Below, one piece after another: positions 18,958 through 27,914 of a stretch of 64,000 nucleotides of DNA (the first letter of the stretch is position 1; the number at the start of each line of letters is the position of its first letter). The notes under the pieces were generated by a model, which did no database searches, was not told where the DNA came from, and saw only the letters and a list, made by a program, of their open reading frames with translations. Origin of the DNA: Clostridium cadaveris (lineage in GTDB: Bacteria; Bacillota; Clostridia; Clostridiales; Clostridiaceae); assembly GCF_020911725.1 (NCBI RefSeq), contig NZ_CP076620.1, positions 2,360,501 to 2,424,500 on the forward strand, in the 5' to 3' direction. The position numbers were made by a program, and so were the translations under genes.

Positions 18958-19998
18958 CTATTTGCTCATTATATATAAGTATAAAAGTTTTATAGTATTT
19001 TCAAATGCTGTATAGTGAGATCTTTCCATGCCGTGAGAAGCGTGAACACCAGGTCCTATAAGGGCTCCTCTTATGTCATTACCGCCTCTTAGTGCAGCCC
19101 CTACATCTGAACCATAGTATGGATAAATATCTACAGCATACTTAAGCTCTGCTTCTTTTGCTAGGTTTACAAGTTTGGTTGTCATATTATAATCATAAGG
19201 TCCGCTGGAGTCCTTTGCACAAATTGACACATCATATTCTGTACATGTAAGGTCATCGCCTATACATCCCATATCAACTGCTATCATTTCAGTAACATCC
19301 TTTGGTATATATGATGCTCCATGACCTACTTCTTCATATACAGATATAAACACCTTTACTGTATATTCTGGAACTATATTTTCTCTCTTTAAAAGTTCTA
19401 ATAATCCCATAAGACAAGAAACACTTCCCTTGTCATCAATGAATCTTGATTTTATAAATCCACTTTCTGTTATAGTTGTCTTAGGATCGATAAAGATGAA
19501 ATCTCCTGGATATATACCAAGATTATTTACATCTTCTTTAGAATGAACAACTTCATCTATTCTTATTTCCATGTTTTCAGCATCACGAGTTTTACTAGCA
19601 CTATCCTTAAAAACATGAGCTGCTGGACTTGTGCTTAAAAACGTTCCCGAATATAATTTTCCCTCTCTTGTTCTTATACTGCAGTACTCTGCATCTAAAG
19701 TTGGAACTATAGGTCCTCCAAGTAGTGTAAACTTTAATGTTCCATCAGCTGTCACAGATCTAACCATAGCGCCTAAAGTATCTACATGGGCTGAAAGAGC
19801 TATAACCTTATCATTGCTCTTTCCTGGAACCGTTATAATTCCACATCCTTTATTATTAGTTTCAAAAGCATAACCGAATCCTTCTGCTTTTTCCTTAATA
19901 ATATCCATTATTTCAAAGCAAAAACCTGTAGGACTATTGAATTTAAGTATTTCTTCTGCAGTTTTTAAAACATATTCTTTATTAATAGATATATTCAT
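18958..19998 (-). CDS. M42 family aminopeptidase
   Basis: Dinuclear-metal aminopeptidase of the M42 group (glutamyl-aminopeptidase/endoglucanase-like, related to TET particles), cytoplasmic peptide turnover. The 346-aa sequence has the metal and catalytic motifs ALSAHVDTLG (His, Asp), FIDDKGS (bridging Asp), YEEVGHGA (catalytic Glu pair), AVDMG (Asp) and the C-terminal SHGMERSHYTA (His). GGGGGG lies six bases before the ATG, and an extended -10 (TGTTATAAT) is seen near 20037. It is divergent from the OpuC operon. Confidence 0.92.
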   Translation of the reverse strand: MNISINKEYVLKTAEEILKFNSPTGFCFEIMDIIKEKAEGFGYAFETNNKGCGIITVPGKSNDKVIALSAHVDTLGAMVRSVTADGTLKFTLLGGPIVPTLDAEYCSIRTREGKLYSGTFLSTSPAAHVFKDSASKTRDAENMEIRIDEVVHSKEDVNNLGIYPGDFIFIDPKTTITESGFIKSRFIDDKGSVSCLMGLLELLKRENIVPEYTVKVFISVYEEVGHGASYIPKDVTEMIAVDMGCIGDDLTCTEYDVSICAKDSSGPYDYNMTTKLVNLAKEAELKYAVDIYPYYGSDVGAALRGGNDIRGALIGPGVHASHGMERSHYTAFENTIKLLYLYIMSK

Positions 19999-20117
19999 TT
20001 TTTACCCCCCAGTGTTATTAATATACTTTATATTATAACACTTATTTTTTTTTTAAAACATAGGCTGTAAAAATGACAATTAATATGTGTCTATTTTGTA
20101 AAATCCCACAAATGCAT

Positions 20118-20146
20118 TTGCAATATTTTGAAACATGTGCTATATT
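20118..20146 (+). promoter_or_regulatory. Promoter of the OpuC-type operon
   Basis: TTGCAA (20118-20123), 17-base spacer, TATATT (20141-20146), about 64 bases before the TTG start of the ATPase gene. Confidence 0.6.
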
Positions 20147-20209
20147 GGTTAATAACAACTTAATCATCTCTTTTTAAGTTGTCACTTGGTAAAGATAGGA
20201 GTTGATACT

Positions 20210-21343
20210 TTGATAGAATTTAAGAATGTATCTAAAACTATTGGATCTAATGTTATATTGAAAAATATTAATTTAACTATAGAAAGAGGTACTTTAATGG
20301 TACTTATAGGCCCTAGTGGCTGCGGCAAAACTACTACACTTAAAATGATAAATAAACTTATATCATCTAGTTCTGGAACTATCCTCATTGATGGAAAAGA
20401 CATCTCAAAGGAGGATACTATAAGTCTCAGACGTCGTATAGGATATGTAATCCAAAGTACAGGTCTTTTTCCACATCTTACTATTAAGGAAAATATAGAG
20501 CTTATTCCTAAATTAAAAAAAGAGGACAAGAACTATATATCTAAAAAAACTCATGATCTCTTAAATTTAGTTGGTTTAGATCCTGAAAAATATATGGATA
20601 AATATCCAAGAGAATTAAGTGGAGGTCAGCAGCAACGTGTAGGTGTTGCTAGAGCTTTTGCAACAGATGCCGAAATAATACTGATGGACGAACCATTCAG
20701 TGCATTAGATCCAATTACAAGAAATTCACTACAAGAGGAACTTTTTTCTCTTCAGCAAGAACTAAAGAAAACTATTATCTTCGTAACTCATGATATGGAC
20801 GAAGCAATAAAACTTGGAGACAAAATATGCATAATGCATAATGGAGTTATAGCTCAAGTAGACAAACCTGAAAATATTCTTAGAAAACCTGCAAATGAAT
20901 TTGTTAAAAATTTCATTGGTGACAATAGAGTTTGGGATAAACCCGAATTTATAAAAGCTATGGATATTATGATAAAAGATCCTATATCTATAAGATCTCA
21001 AAGAACCATATTCCAAGGAATAAATATAATGCGTTCCACTAAGGTTGATAGCCTTCTTATTGTAGATAAAGAGAATATACTTATAGGAATGGTAACTTTA
21101 AAAGATATAACTAAACAGACTGATCGTAACCTGATGCTTCAAGATATAATGGAACATACTGTATTGTCAGTTAAAGCTGATGATAACTTATTGGACATCC
21201 TTACAATAATGAAGGAGAACTCCATAGGATATGTCCCAGTTACAGATAATGCTGGGAAATTGGTAGGACTCGTTACACGAAGTTCACTTATATCAGTATT
21301 AAGTGAACAATTTTTAGAAACGGGGGTGACCTTCCTTGAGTAG
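20210..21343 (+). CDS. opuCA: Osmoprotectant ABC transporter ATP-binding protein with CBS domains
   Basis: ATPase of a glycine betaine/carnitine/choline importer. The 377-aa protein has Walker A GPSGCGKTT, Q-loop VIQSTGLFPHLT, signature LSGGQQQRVGVARA, Walker B IILMDEPFSALD and two C-terminal CBS domains (about 250-370: ISIRSQRTIFQGI..., LSVKADDNLLDIL...), which sense ionic strength or nucleotides in OpuA/OpuC. The start is a TTG at 20210: AGGAG lies eight bases before it, whereas the in-frame TTG at 20186 lacks a ribosome site. Overlaps the next gene by 8 bases. Confidence 0.92.
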   Translation: MIEFKNVSKTIGSNVILKNINLTIERGTLMVLIGPSGCGKTTTLKMINKLISSSSGTILIDGKDISKEDTISLRRRIGYVIQSTGLFPHLTIKENIELIPKLKKEDKNYISKKTHDLLNLVGLDPEKYMDKYPRELSGGQQQRVGVARAFATDAEIILMDEPFSALDPITRNSLQEELFSLQQELKKTIIFVTHDMDEAIKLGDKICIMHNGVIAQVDKPENILRKPANEFVKNFIGDNRVWDKPEFIKAMDIMIKDPISIRSQRTIFQGINIMRSTKVDSLLIVDKENILIGMVTLKDITKQTDRNLMLQDIMEHTVLSVKADDNLLDILTIMKENSIGYVPVTDNAGKLVGLVTRSSLISVLSEQFLETGVTFLE

Positions 21344-22892
21344 TTTTTTAGAATTTATAGTATCTAAAAAAGAACAGATATTAAGTCTTTTATTTCAACA
21401 TGCAACGTTGACATTTTGGGCTATAATAGCTGCAATACTTATAGGTGTCCCTCTTGGAATACTTATAACAAAAGTGAAATCTATAAGAAAACCTATAATA
21501 GGTTTTATAAATATAATTCAGGCTGTACCTTCAATGGCTCTTTTAGGACTTTTAATACCTTTCTTAGGTATAGGAAGTAAGCCTGCCATAATTATGGTTG
21601 TTATCTATTCCCTATTGCCTATAGTAAAAAACACATATACAGGATTAACAAATATAGATCCTACATTAATTGAATCTGCTAGAGGCATAGGACTTACTAG
21701 AAATCAAATTTTAAGGCTAATTCAGATTCCTCTTGCTCTTCCTATAATCATGGCTGGTGTAAGGATATCAGCTGTTACTGCAGTAGGTCTTATGACACTT
21801 GCAGCATTTATAGGTGCTGGAGGGTTAGGATACCTTGTATTTTCCGGAATACAAACTGTAAATAATAATATGATACTAGCAGGTGCTATTCCTTCATGTA
21901 TATTAGCACTTTTGGTTGACTACATTTTTGGAAAAATAGAAGTATTAGTTTCTCCTAAAGGAATAGCTTCTCCTGACGGAAAGAAAAAGAAAGTTTCCAT
22001 AGGTTTTAAAGTTGTACTTGTAATCCTAGCTTCAACAATGATAATTACAAGTGCTTCAAAATTATTTGCACCAAAAAAAGATACTATAGTAGTTGGTTCA
22101 AAAAGTTTTACGGAACAGCTTATATTAGGCAATATGGTTGCCGATCTTTTAGAAGCCAATACTGACCTTAATGTAGATAGAAAGCTTAATTTGAACGGAA
22201 GTTCTGTAATGCTTTCAGCCATAAATTCTAAAGAAGTTGATGTTTACGTTGATTATATAGGTACTCTTTTAATAAGTGTATTGGACGAACCTATGATAAA
22301 TGATGCTGATAAAGCATATAGCCACGTTAAAACTTCAATAGAAAATAAATTTGGACTCACAATGCTTGATCCTCTAGGATTCAACAACACCTATACTTTA
22401 GCAATGAATCCTGAAGTAGCTAGTAAATATAATATAAAATCAATCTCTGACCTCACAAAGTTCAGTAAAAACTTTACTATAAGCCCTACCATGGAATTTG
22501 AAAATAGAGATGATGGTCTTAAAGGCATGAAAGAAGTTTATGGTCTTGAATTTGGAAATATAAAAGCTATGGATGGAAGTTTAAGATATACTGCCATAGA
22601 CAATAATGAATGTCAGGTCATAGATGCATTTTCTACTGATGGACTTCTAAAAGCATTTGGTTTGACCGTATTAAAAGATGATAAGAATTTCTTTCCTCCT
22701 TATCACGCAGCTCCAGTTATAAGAATGGATACTTTAGAAAAATATCCTGAAGTCAAAGATGTAATAAATATGTTAAGCGGAAAATTAGATGAAACTACTA
22801 TGATGGAGCTAAATTATAAGGTGGATAAATTAAATGAAAGTCCAGAAAAAGTAGCAAATGATTATTTAAAGGAACAAGGTTTAATAAAATAG
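21336..22892 (+). CDS. Osmoprotectant ABC permease fused to substrate-binding domain
   Basis: A 518-aa fusion: N-terminal permease (about 1-215, five to six helices, EAA-like ESARGIGLTRNQILRLIQIPLALP) and a C-terminal OpuAC-type binding domain (about 245-518, beginning TIVVGSKSFTEQLILGNMVADLLE and containing VDVYVDYIGTLL and the aromatic FNNTYTLAM). The two halves replace the separate OpuCB and OpuCC proteins of Bacillus. The start is TTG behind GGGGGTGA with a six-base gap. The system probably takes up glycine betaine, choline or carnitine. Confidence 0.92.
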   Translation: MSSFLEFIVSKKEQILSLLFQHATLTFWAIIAAILIGVPLGILITKVKSIRKPIIGFINIIQAVPSMALLGLLIPFLGIGSKPAIIMVVIYSLLPIVKNTYTGLTNIDPTLIESARGIGLTRNQILRLIQIPLALPIIMAGVRISAVTAVGLMTLAAFIGAGGLGYLVFSGIQTVNNNMILAGAIPSCILALLVDYIFGKIEVLVSPKGIASPDGKKKKVSIGFKVVLVILASTMIITSASKLFAPKKDTIVVGSKSFTEQLILGNMVADLLEANTDLNVDRKLNLNGSSVMLSAINSKEVDVYVDYIGTLLISVLDEPMINDADKAYSHVKTSIENKFGLTMLDPLGFNNTYTLAMNPEVASKYNIKSISDLTKFSKNFTISPTMEFENRDDGLKGMKEVYGLEFGNIKAMDGSLRYTAIDNNECQVIDAFSTDGLLKAFGLTVLKDDKNFFPPYHAAPVIRMDTLEKYPEVKDVINMLSGKLDETTMMELNYKVDKLNESPEKVANDYLKEQGLIK

Positions 22893-22933
22893 ATTTCGAG
22901 AATATTATTTTACACTCCCCTTTTCAAACTTAA

Positions 22934-22980
22934 TAAAAGGAAGAGCTAGTCATTATAATTATGATTTGCTCTTCCTTTTA
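22934..22980. terminator. Bidirectional terminator
   Basis: TAAAAGGAAGAGC (22934-22946) pairs with GCTCTTCCTTTTA (22968-22980); ends the OpuC operon and, from the other side, the transglycosylase gene. Confidence 0.85.
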
Positions 22981-22984
22981 TATT

Positions 22985-23611
22985 TTAATTAAACACTAAA
23001 TTTTTGTTTTCACTATTCTTAAAACCCTCTGGATTTTTGATAGGGTTGTTCAAACTTGGTGCTTGAGGAATAACAACAAGATCTGAACATTCCTCTTCAT
23101 TTAGTTCCCAAACATTCTTATTAAAGTACTTTTTACTTGCCTCCTGAACTCCATAAGCACCTTCTCCATAATATATGACGTTAAGATACATCTCTAATAT
23201 TTCTTCTTTGGTAAATAGCTTTTCCAACTTTTGAGCTATAAAAATCTCTTCTATTTTTCTTGAAAGATTTTGGTCAAAACTTAAATAAAGATTTTTGGCA
23301 AGCTGCTGGGTTATAGTACTTCCACCTTGCACAATCCTTCTAAATTTTATATTTTCAACTGTTGCTCTTAATATAGCTTTAACATCAAAGGCCCCATGGT
23401 TATAGAACCTTCTATCTTCCGAATGAACAACACCCTCAGTAAGCGCTTTTGGCATTTTATCCAGTTTTACATAAGTCTTCATGCTTTTTTCTATTTTATT
23501 TTTAATATCACTATTTACATTATATTTTTTAGAAATTAAATTTGTAGCTGTTATATTACCCAATAATATCATAAGAAGTAATATTATAATAACGGTGAAT
23601 TTCTTCTTCAT
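22985..23611 (-). CDS. Monofunctional peptidoglycan transglycosylase (GT51)
   Basis: Polymerises lipid II into glycan strands. The 208-aa protein has an N-terminal membrane anchor (about 4-24) and a GT51 domain with the catalytic EDRRFYNHGAFD motif, GGSTITQQLAKNLYL, KLEKLFTKEEILEMYLNVIYYG and AAxIPQAPS-like VVIPQAPSLNNP. There is no transpeptidase domain. The sequence stops right after the NPEGF segment, so it is at the short end for the family. ATG at 23611 is eight bases behind GGAGGG; a TTG one codon earlier is possible. Confidence 0.9.
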   Translation of the reverse strand: MKKKFTVIIILLLMILLGNITATNLISKKYNVNSDIKNKIEKSMKTYVKLDKMPKALTEGVVHSEDRRFYNHGAFDVKAILRATVENIKFRRIVQGGSTITQQLAKNLYLSFDQNLSRKIEEIFIAQKLEKLFTKEEILEMYLNVIYYGEGAYGVQEASKKYFNKNVWELNEEECSDLVVIPQAPSLNNPIKNPEGFKNSENKNLVFN

Positions 23612-23680
23612 CAAATTCCCTCCCCTGATATATCTATTTTATTATATTATAAGGTTTAAATCTAGGTTTTAACATTACAG

Positions 23681-24619
23681 TTATCTTACACTTTTGTAAT
23701 GATCATCTTTATATTCTATTATATATGGCTCTCCAATCCATTGTTTTGTAATGACTTCACGTCTTCTTATGATAACTTTAGAATCGTATACTTCTAAGGC
23801 TAATCCCTGGGTTTTATATATAGGTTCATTAGAATCATTATAATTCATGACATAATAAATAGCTGAAGTGTTTATCATAGTAAACTCCTTTTTTACAATG
23901 GTTTTCTCATTTGCAAGATCATAATGAGAATGGCCACTAAAAAATATTATTTGAGGATACTTTTTTAGTATGTCGTAAAGCTCTTGATCATTTTCAATGC
24001 CACAACTGTCTTCACTTCCAAAAACAGTATCTTTAAATGGTTGATGCAAAAATATAAATATAGGCTTAGAATCCCTAGTTTCTTTTAATTTTGTTTCAAG
24101 CCAAAAAAGTTGTTTCTTAGATGGCTTGGCACTCTCTTCATGCTCAGGAGCTAAAACTATGAAATGATATCCTTTTATCCATTTATCATAATACAAACTT
24201 TTAAGTTTCAATTCTTCCATAAATCTTTTTTCATAATCCTCTTTAGAAGTATCATCAAAATAATACTCATGATTTCCCATAGCTATTATTTTATCAGCAT
24301 TTGGAGGTGTACCATTCCTTAATATCTTTTTGAAATTTTCATAATTTACCTTTTTGCATGTATCCACTACATCTCCAACTATAGCAATAGCATCATAGTT
24401 TCCGTATAATTCTTCGTAATCTCTTAATGCCTCTTCAAATTTCATATCAGCACCTATACCACCTATATGAATATCACTTATTACGGGTATCGCTAAGATT
24501 AATTTTTCATCTTTAGATAACTTTACTTTTTCAACTCCACTTATCATATTAAAAATTATATATATACTTAAACTTAAAGCTACAACTAATACTGTAATAA
24601 AAATTTTCCTTTTTTTCAT
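23681..24619 (-). CDS. Membrane-anchored calcineurin-like metallophosphoesterase
   Basis: The 312-aa protein has one N-terminal membrane helix (about 5-24) and a metallophosphoesterase domain outside or at the membrane: VISDIHIGG (D-x-H), IVGDVVD (GD), AMGNHEY (GNHE), LHQPF and SGHSHYD (GHxH). Substrate unknown. The ATG at 24619 has AGGTGA eight bases before it; two upstream in-frame starts overlap that site. Only about 50 bases separate it from the divergent sigY-like gene. Confidence 0.87.
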   Translation of the reverse strand: MKKRKIFITVLVVALSLSIYIIFNMISGVEKVKLSKDEKLILAIPVISDIHIGGIGADMKFEEALRDYEELYGNYDAIAIVGDVVDTCKKVNYENFKKILRNGTPPNADKIIAMGNHEYYFDDTSKEDYEKRFMEELKLKSLYYDKWIKGYHFIVLAPEHEESAKPSKKQLFWLETKLKETRDSKPIFIFLHQPFKDTVFGSEDSCGIENDQELYDILKKYPQIIFFSGHSHYDLANEKTIVKKEFTMINTSAIYYVMNYNDSNEPIYKTQGLALEVYDSKVIIRRREVITKQWIGEPYIIEYKDDHYKSVR

Positions 24620-24669
24620 AAACATATTCACCTTGCACTAATTTTTAATTTAGTATTAACTATTTGAAG

Positions 24670-25164
24670 ATGAGATATGCTTTATCACAACTTTTACAGG
24701 CTAATTATTCTATTGTGCTTAAATATTTGATAAAGCTTACATTAAATGAGCATGATGCCGAGGATTTGACACAGGATGTCATAGTAAAGGCTATAAAAAA
24801 CATTAATTCCTTTGATAGTTCTAAGGCATCATTTTCAACTTGGCTCATAACTATAGCAAAAAATCTATGGCTTGATTCAGTCCGAAAAAATAATGTGAGA
24901 GAAAAGTTTTTTAGAAAATCACAGAATAGGTTTGAAACCTCCACCAATCAAGTAGACAGTTTTATAGAAAGTGAAGAAGTTTTAAGCGCATTAAAAAACT
25001 TAAGTGACAAATTAAGAATTCCTATAATAATGCAATATAACTTAGGTTATAGCTATGATGAAATTGCAAAGCATTTAAGAATTCCTATAGGCACTGTAAA
25101 ATCTAGAATATCTAATGGTGTAAAAGCTTTAAGAAAGGAGCTTTGTGAATATGAAGAAGAGTAA
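24670..25164 (+). CDS. sigY: ECF-type RNA polymerase sigma factor, SigY-like
   Basis: The 164-aa protein has sigma region 2 (about 12-75: YLIKLTLNEHDAEDLTQDVIVKAIKN, FSTWLITIAKNLWLDSVRKN) and region 4 (about 105-160: RIPIIMQYNLGYSYDEIAKHLRIPIGTVKSRISNGVKALRKEL). The N-terminus is shorter than usual: region 2.1 starts at once, and neither this ATG nor an in-frame TTG at 24664 has a clear ribosome site. It heads six overlapping or adjacent genes in the order of the Bacillus subtilis sigY-yxlCDEFG operon, which is the main reason for the SigY name. Confidence 0.82.
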   Translation: MRYALSQLLQANYSIVLKYLIKLTLNEHDAEDLTQDVIVKAIKNINSFDSSKASFSTWLITIAKNLWLDSVRKNNVREKFFRKSQNRFETSTNQVDSFIESEEVLSALKNLSDKLRIPIIMQYNLGYSYDEIAKHLRIPIGTVKSRISNGVKALRKELCEYEEE

Positions 25165-25468
25165 TAATAAAGATTTTAAAAATCAGCTTACAAACAGCTT
25201 TTCAGAAATAGATGATCTAAACATAGATACTCCAAATTTAGAATACTTCTCATCTCTCGTAAGAGAGGAAAAAGTAAAAATAGAAAAAGTTAATAATAAG
25301 CAGTTTGCATTGTTCTTAATATGCGCTATTGTAATTGCTTCTATATCTATATCCATGTTTCTATACTATACAGAAGTATTCATGAAACTTCATCTTATTT
25401 TCTTATCAATTCCTTTGCTATTTTTACTTTTAAGACTATTATTGAATTCAAAGGAGACTATAAAATGA
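25151..25468 (+). CDS. yxlC: YxlC-like membrane protein, presumed anti-sigma factor
   Basis: The 105-aa protein has a soluble charged N-terminal half (about 1-50, with EIDDLNIDTPNLEYFSSLVREE) and two membrane helices (about 52-72 and 78-96), the layout of YxlC, which holds SigY inactive in Bacillus. The gene overlaps sigY by 14 bases; the ATG at 25151 lies ten bases behind AAGGAG, whereas the GTG at 25145 would be only four away. The anti-sigma role is inferred from synteny and layout. Confidence 0.75.
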   Translation: MKKSNNKDFKNQLTNSFSEIDDLNIDTPNLEYFSSLVREEKVKIEKVNNKQFALFLICAIVIASISISMFLYYTEVFMKLHLIFLSIPLLFLLLRLLLNSKETIK

Positions 25469-25692
25469 GTATGTCATCTCCATTTTCAGAAAACATAAAT
25501 ACTAATATACTGCTATTGATAATATTATTTTCTATAGTTTTAATTCAAGGCACATGGATATTTAGAGATGCTCAAAAGCGCGGCATATTTCCTTGGCTTT
25601 GGGGATTATGGGGGCTTATTCAAGCACCACTGCCAATAATATTTTATTATATATTCGTAATAAGGAAAGATAAAAAAAAGAAAAAACCATAA
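25465..25692 (+). CDS. yxlD: YxlD-like small membrane protein
   Basis: A 75-aa protein with two membrane helices (about 12-30 and 43-63) around the motif TWIFRDAQKRGIFPWLWGLWGL and a Lys-rich tail. Its ATG overlaps the yxlC stop as ATGA and lies ten bases behind AAGGAG. In Bacillus YxlD assists YxlC in control of SigY. Assigned by position and by the conserved RDAxxRG segment. Confidence 0.75.
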   Translation: MSMSSPFSENINTNILLLIILFSIVLIQGTWIFRDAQKRGIFPWLWGLWGLIQAPLPIIFYYIFVIRKDKKKKKP

Positions 25693-25710
25693 TGAAAGGA
25701 GTTTTTCACA

Positions 25711-25911
25711 ATGGATTCTCTACAACAGAATTTCGCTTTAATTTTGCCTTTATTAATATTACAGATATCACTTATAGTTCTTGGACTAGTTAATCTCTTT
25801 AAAGCCAAAAGAGTTAAGTGTTTAAACATTCCTATATGGGCTATCATAATAATCTGCATCGCAATAATCGGTCCTATACTTTATTTTGTCTTTGGAAGGA
25901 GTCAAGATTAA
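25711..25911 (+). CDS. yxlE: YxlE-like phospholipase D-nuclease N-terminal type small membrane protein
   Basis: A 66-aa protein with two membrane helices (about 8-28 and 42-60) and the PLDc_N family pattern ending GPILYFVFGR. GGAG lies behind a ten-base gap before the ATG. Its stop overlaps the next start as TAATG. The family is found in small membrane proteins including YxlE and bacteriocin-immunity-like proteins; the function is unclear. Confidence 0.78.
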   Translation: MDSLQQNFALILPLLILQISLIVLGLVNLFKAKRVKCLNIPIWAIIIICIAIIGPILYFVFGRSQD

Positions 25912-26840
25912 TGAATGCCTTAGAAATAAAAAATCTCACCAAAGTTTTTGACAAAGTGACTCCTATAAAAAATTTAAATCTAAGTGTGAAGACAGGAAAC
26001 ATCTTTGGATTTTTAGGTAAAAATGGAGCTGGAAAAACAACAACTTTAAAGATGATAACAGGACTTATCAAGCCTACATCTGGAGATATTTTCATAAAAG
26101 ATAAAAAGGTTATTTTAGGCGGAGGCACTACAAACTGTCACATTGGCTTTCTTCCTGATGTGCCTGAATTTTATGGTTATATGACACCTAGAGAATACCT
26201 TAAACTTTCAGGAGAACTTTATGGAATGAATAGCCGTCATATAAATGAAAGATCGCAGGATTTATTGAATCTAGTAGGTCTTGACGGAGTAAACAGCAAT
26301 CGAAGAATAGGAGGATTTTCCAAAGGCATGAAACAAAGGCTGGGAATTGCTCAAGCTCTAATTCACAATCCTGAATTAATATTGTTAGATGAACCAACTT
26401 CTGCTTTAGATCCTGTAGGCAGACGTGAAATACTTGATATAATAAGTTCTTTAAATCACAAACACACAGTTATATTTTCAACTCATATACTATCTGACGT
26501 AGAAAGAATCTGTGACACCATTGGAGTTCTAAATGAAGGCTCTTTGTCTCTTGAGGGTTCTATAGAAGATATAAAGCAAATTTATTCCTCTCAAAATCTA
26601 AAGGTTCAGATTTTGGAAAAGGATCATCTAAAAGAAATATTGAAAGCTTTCTCTGCCTTTGATACTGTAAAGAATATAAGGTTAACAGATGACACTCTTA
26701 TGATTTATAGTAATAATATAGCCTTATGTTCTAGAAATATATGTTCTTTCTTGAATAATAAAGGTCTCACCTTAAAGCATCTTGAAATTTATGAATGCAA
26801 TCTTGAAGACGTATTTATGGAGGTAATAAAAAATGAGTAG
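25911..26840 (+). CDS. yxlF: ABC transporter ATP-binding protein, YxlF-like
   Basis: ATPase of an export-type ABC system. The 309-aa protein has Walker A GKNGAGKTTT, Q-loop-like IGFLPDVPEFYGYMTPREYL, signature FSKGMKQRLGIAQA, Walker B LILLDEPTSALD and H-loop FSTHILSDVE, then a C-terminal domain (about 220-309) typical of CcmA/NatA-type ATPases. The ATG at 25911 overlaps the yxlE stop as TAATG and lies behind GGAAGGAG. Together with the next gene it would pump a compound or act in immunity. Confidence 0.88.
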   Translation: MNALEIKNLTKVFDKVTPIKNLNLSVKTGNIFGFLGKNGAGKTTTLKMITGLIKPTSGDIFIKDKKVILGGGTTNCHIGFLPDVPEFYGYMTPREYLKLSGELYGMNSRHINERSQDLLNLVGLDGVNSNRRIGGFSKGMKQRLGIAQALIHNPELILLDEPTSALDPVGRREILDIISSLNHKHTVIFSTHILSDVERICDTIGVLNEGSLSLEGSIEDIKQIYSSQNLKVQILEKDHLKEILKAFSAFDTVKNIRLTDDTLMIYSNNIALCSRNICSFLNNKGLTLKHLEIYECNLEDVFMEVIKNE

Positions 26841-27600
26841 CTTTTTGACTTTTACTAAAAAAGAATTAATAGAATCCATGCGTACTTATAAAGTATTTAT
26901 ACTTATAATAGTTATGGTGATTCTCGGGATTATGAGTCCTATATTTGCAAAGATAACTCCAGATTTATTATCTTCAATGAATTTAGCTGGAATAGAAATA
27001 TCTATTCTTGATCCAACTCATATAGATTCATTCAGTCAGTTTTTTAAAAACATTACTCAAATGGGGCTTATAGCTGTAGTATTATTATTTTCTACCTCTG
27101 TGTGCCATGAAAGAATAAAAGGCTCCTGCATATTGATGCTTACAAAGAGACTTTCCCGCAGCTCCTTTATACTTAGTAAATTTTTCTCCATGGCATTATT
27201 GTGGACAATATCTTATATACTTTCTGTTGTCACAACTATATACTACACTAAACATTTATTTCCTTATGACAATGTAGAAAATATATATCTTTCCTTTAGT
27301 TCTTTGTGGCTATTTGTAATTTTGATATTAGCTATTAGTATATTTTTCAGCACTTTATTTTCAAATAGTCAATATTCGGCCATGATAGGAAGTTTTGCAG
27401 GTTGGCTTTCACTAAATTTGACAACTTATATTCCAAAATTTAAGGACTACTCCCCTGCACTTCTTTCTCAAGAAAATATAAACCTGCTTGTAGGAAAAGC
27501 TGATATAAAAAATATTTATTATGCCATTACTATAACTGTCTTATTGATTTTATTTTTTCTTTTATTAAGCTGTTTTATATTTAAGAAACAAGAATTATAA
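26833..27600 (+). CDS. yxlG: ABC-2 type permease, YxlG-like
   Basis: The 255-aa protein has six membrane helices (about 22-40, 72-92, 112-132, 152-172, 178-195, 228-250) with the usual N-terminal FTKKELIESMRTYKVF of ABC-2 permeases. It overlaps the ATPase gene by eight bases and ends at a terminator, closing the sigY-like operon. Substrate unknown; the whole system may answer cell-envelope stress. Confidence 0.85.
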   Translation: MSSFLTFTKKELIESMRTYKVFILIIVMVILGIMSPIFAKITPDLLSSMNLAGIEISILDPTHIDSFSQFFKNITQMGLIAVVLLFSTSVCHERIKGSCILMLTKRLSRSSFILSKFFSMALLWTISYILSVVTTIYYTKHLFPYDNVENIYLSFSSLWLFVILILAISIFFSTLFSNSQYSAMIGSFAGWLSLNLTTYIPKFKDYSPALLSQENINLLVGKADIKNIYYAITITVLLILFFLLLSCFIFKKQEL

Positions 27601-27620
27601 TTATAAACTTTACCAAATAA

Positions 27621-27653
27621 AAAACACTCACATATGAGATGCGAGTGTTTTTT
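27621..27653 (+). terminator. Terminator of the sigY-like operon
   Basis: AAAACACTC and GAGTGTTTTTTT form the stem with an inner CAT/ATG pair, followed by T-run. Confidence 0.85.
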
Positions 27654-27825
27654 TACGCCATTTATAGTTTTAAACCTACGTCATCATTAGGTTTACTTAC
27701 TTTCCTATTTTATCACCCATATAAAGAGTGCGCAACCTTTCCTTTAGTATTTAACTGAATACATAAATATATTGTTGTAATTCATAAATTTTAAGATATC
27801 TATGCTATTTATATTTTTGTTTTTA

Positions 27826-27854
27826 TTGATTTCATTACAATGGAAAGATATAAT
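27826..27854 (+). promoter_or_regulatory. Promoter of the diguanylate cyclase gene
   Basis: TTGATT (27826-27831), 17-base spacer, TATAAT (27849-27854). It implies a leader of about 185 bases before the TTG start at 28046. Confidence 0.65.
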
Positions 27855-27914
27855 GTAACTAAATTAAAGGAATATTTTGGAGTCAATTTATCTTTACAAG
27901 ATCACAAAATGTGT

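Noticed and set aside
25321-25464. Longer N-terminal extension of the YxlD frame
   Set aside because: It overlaps the yxlC gene in another frame; the ATG at 25465 with AAGGAG and an ATGA overlap is clearly the start.
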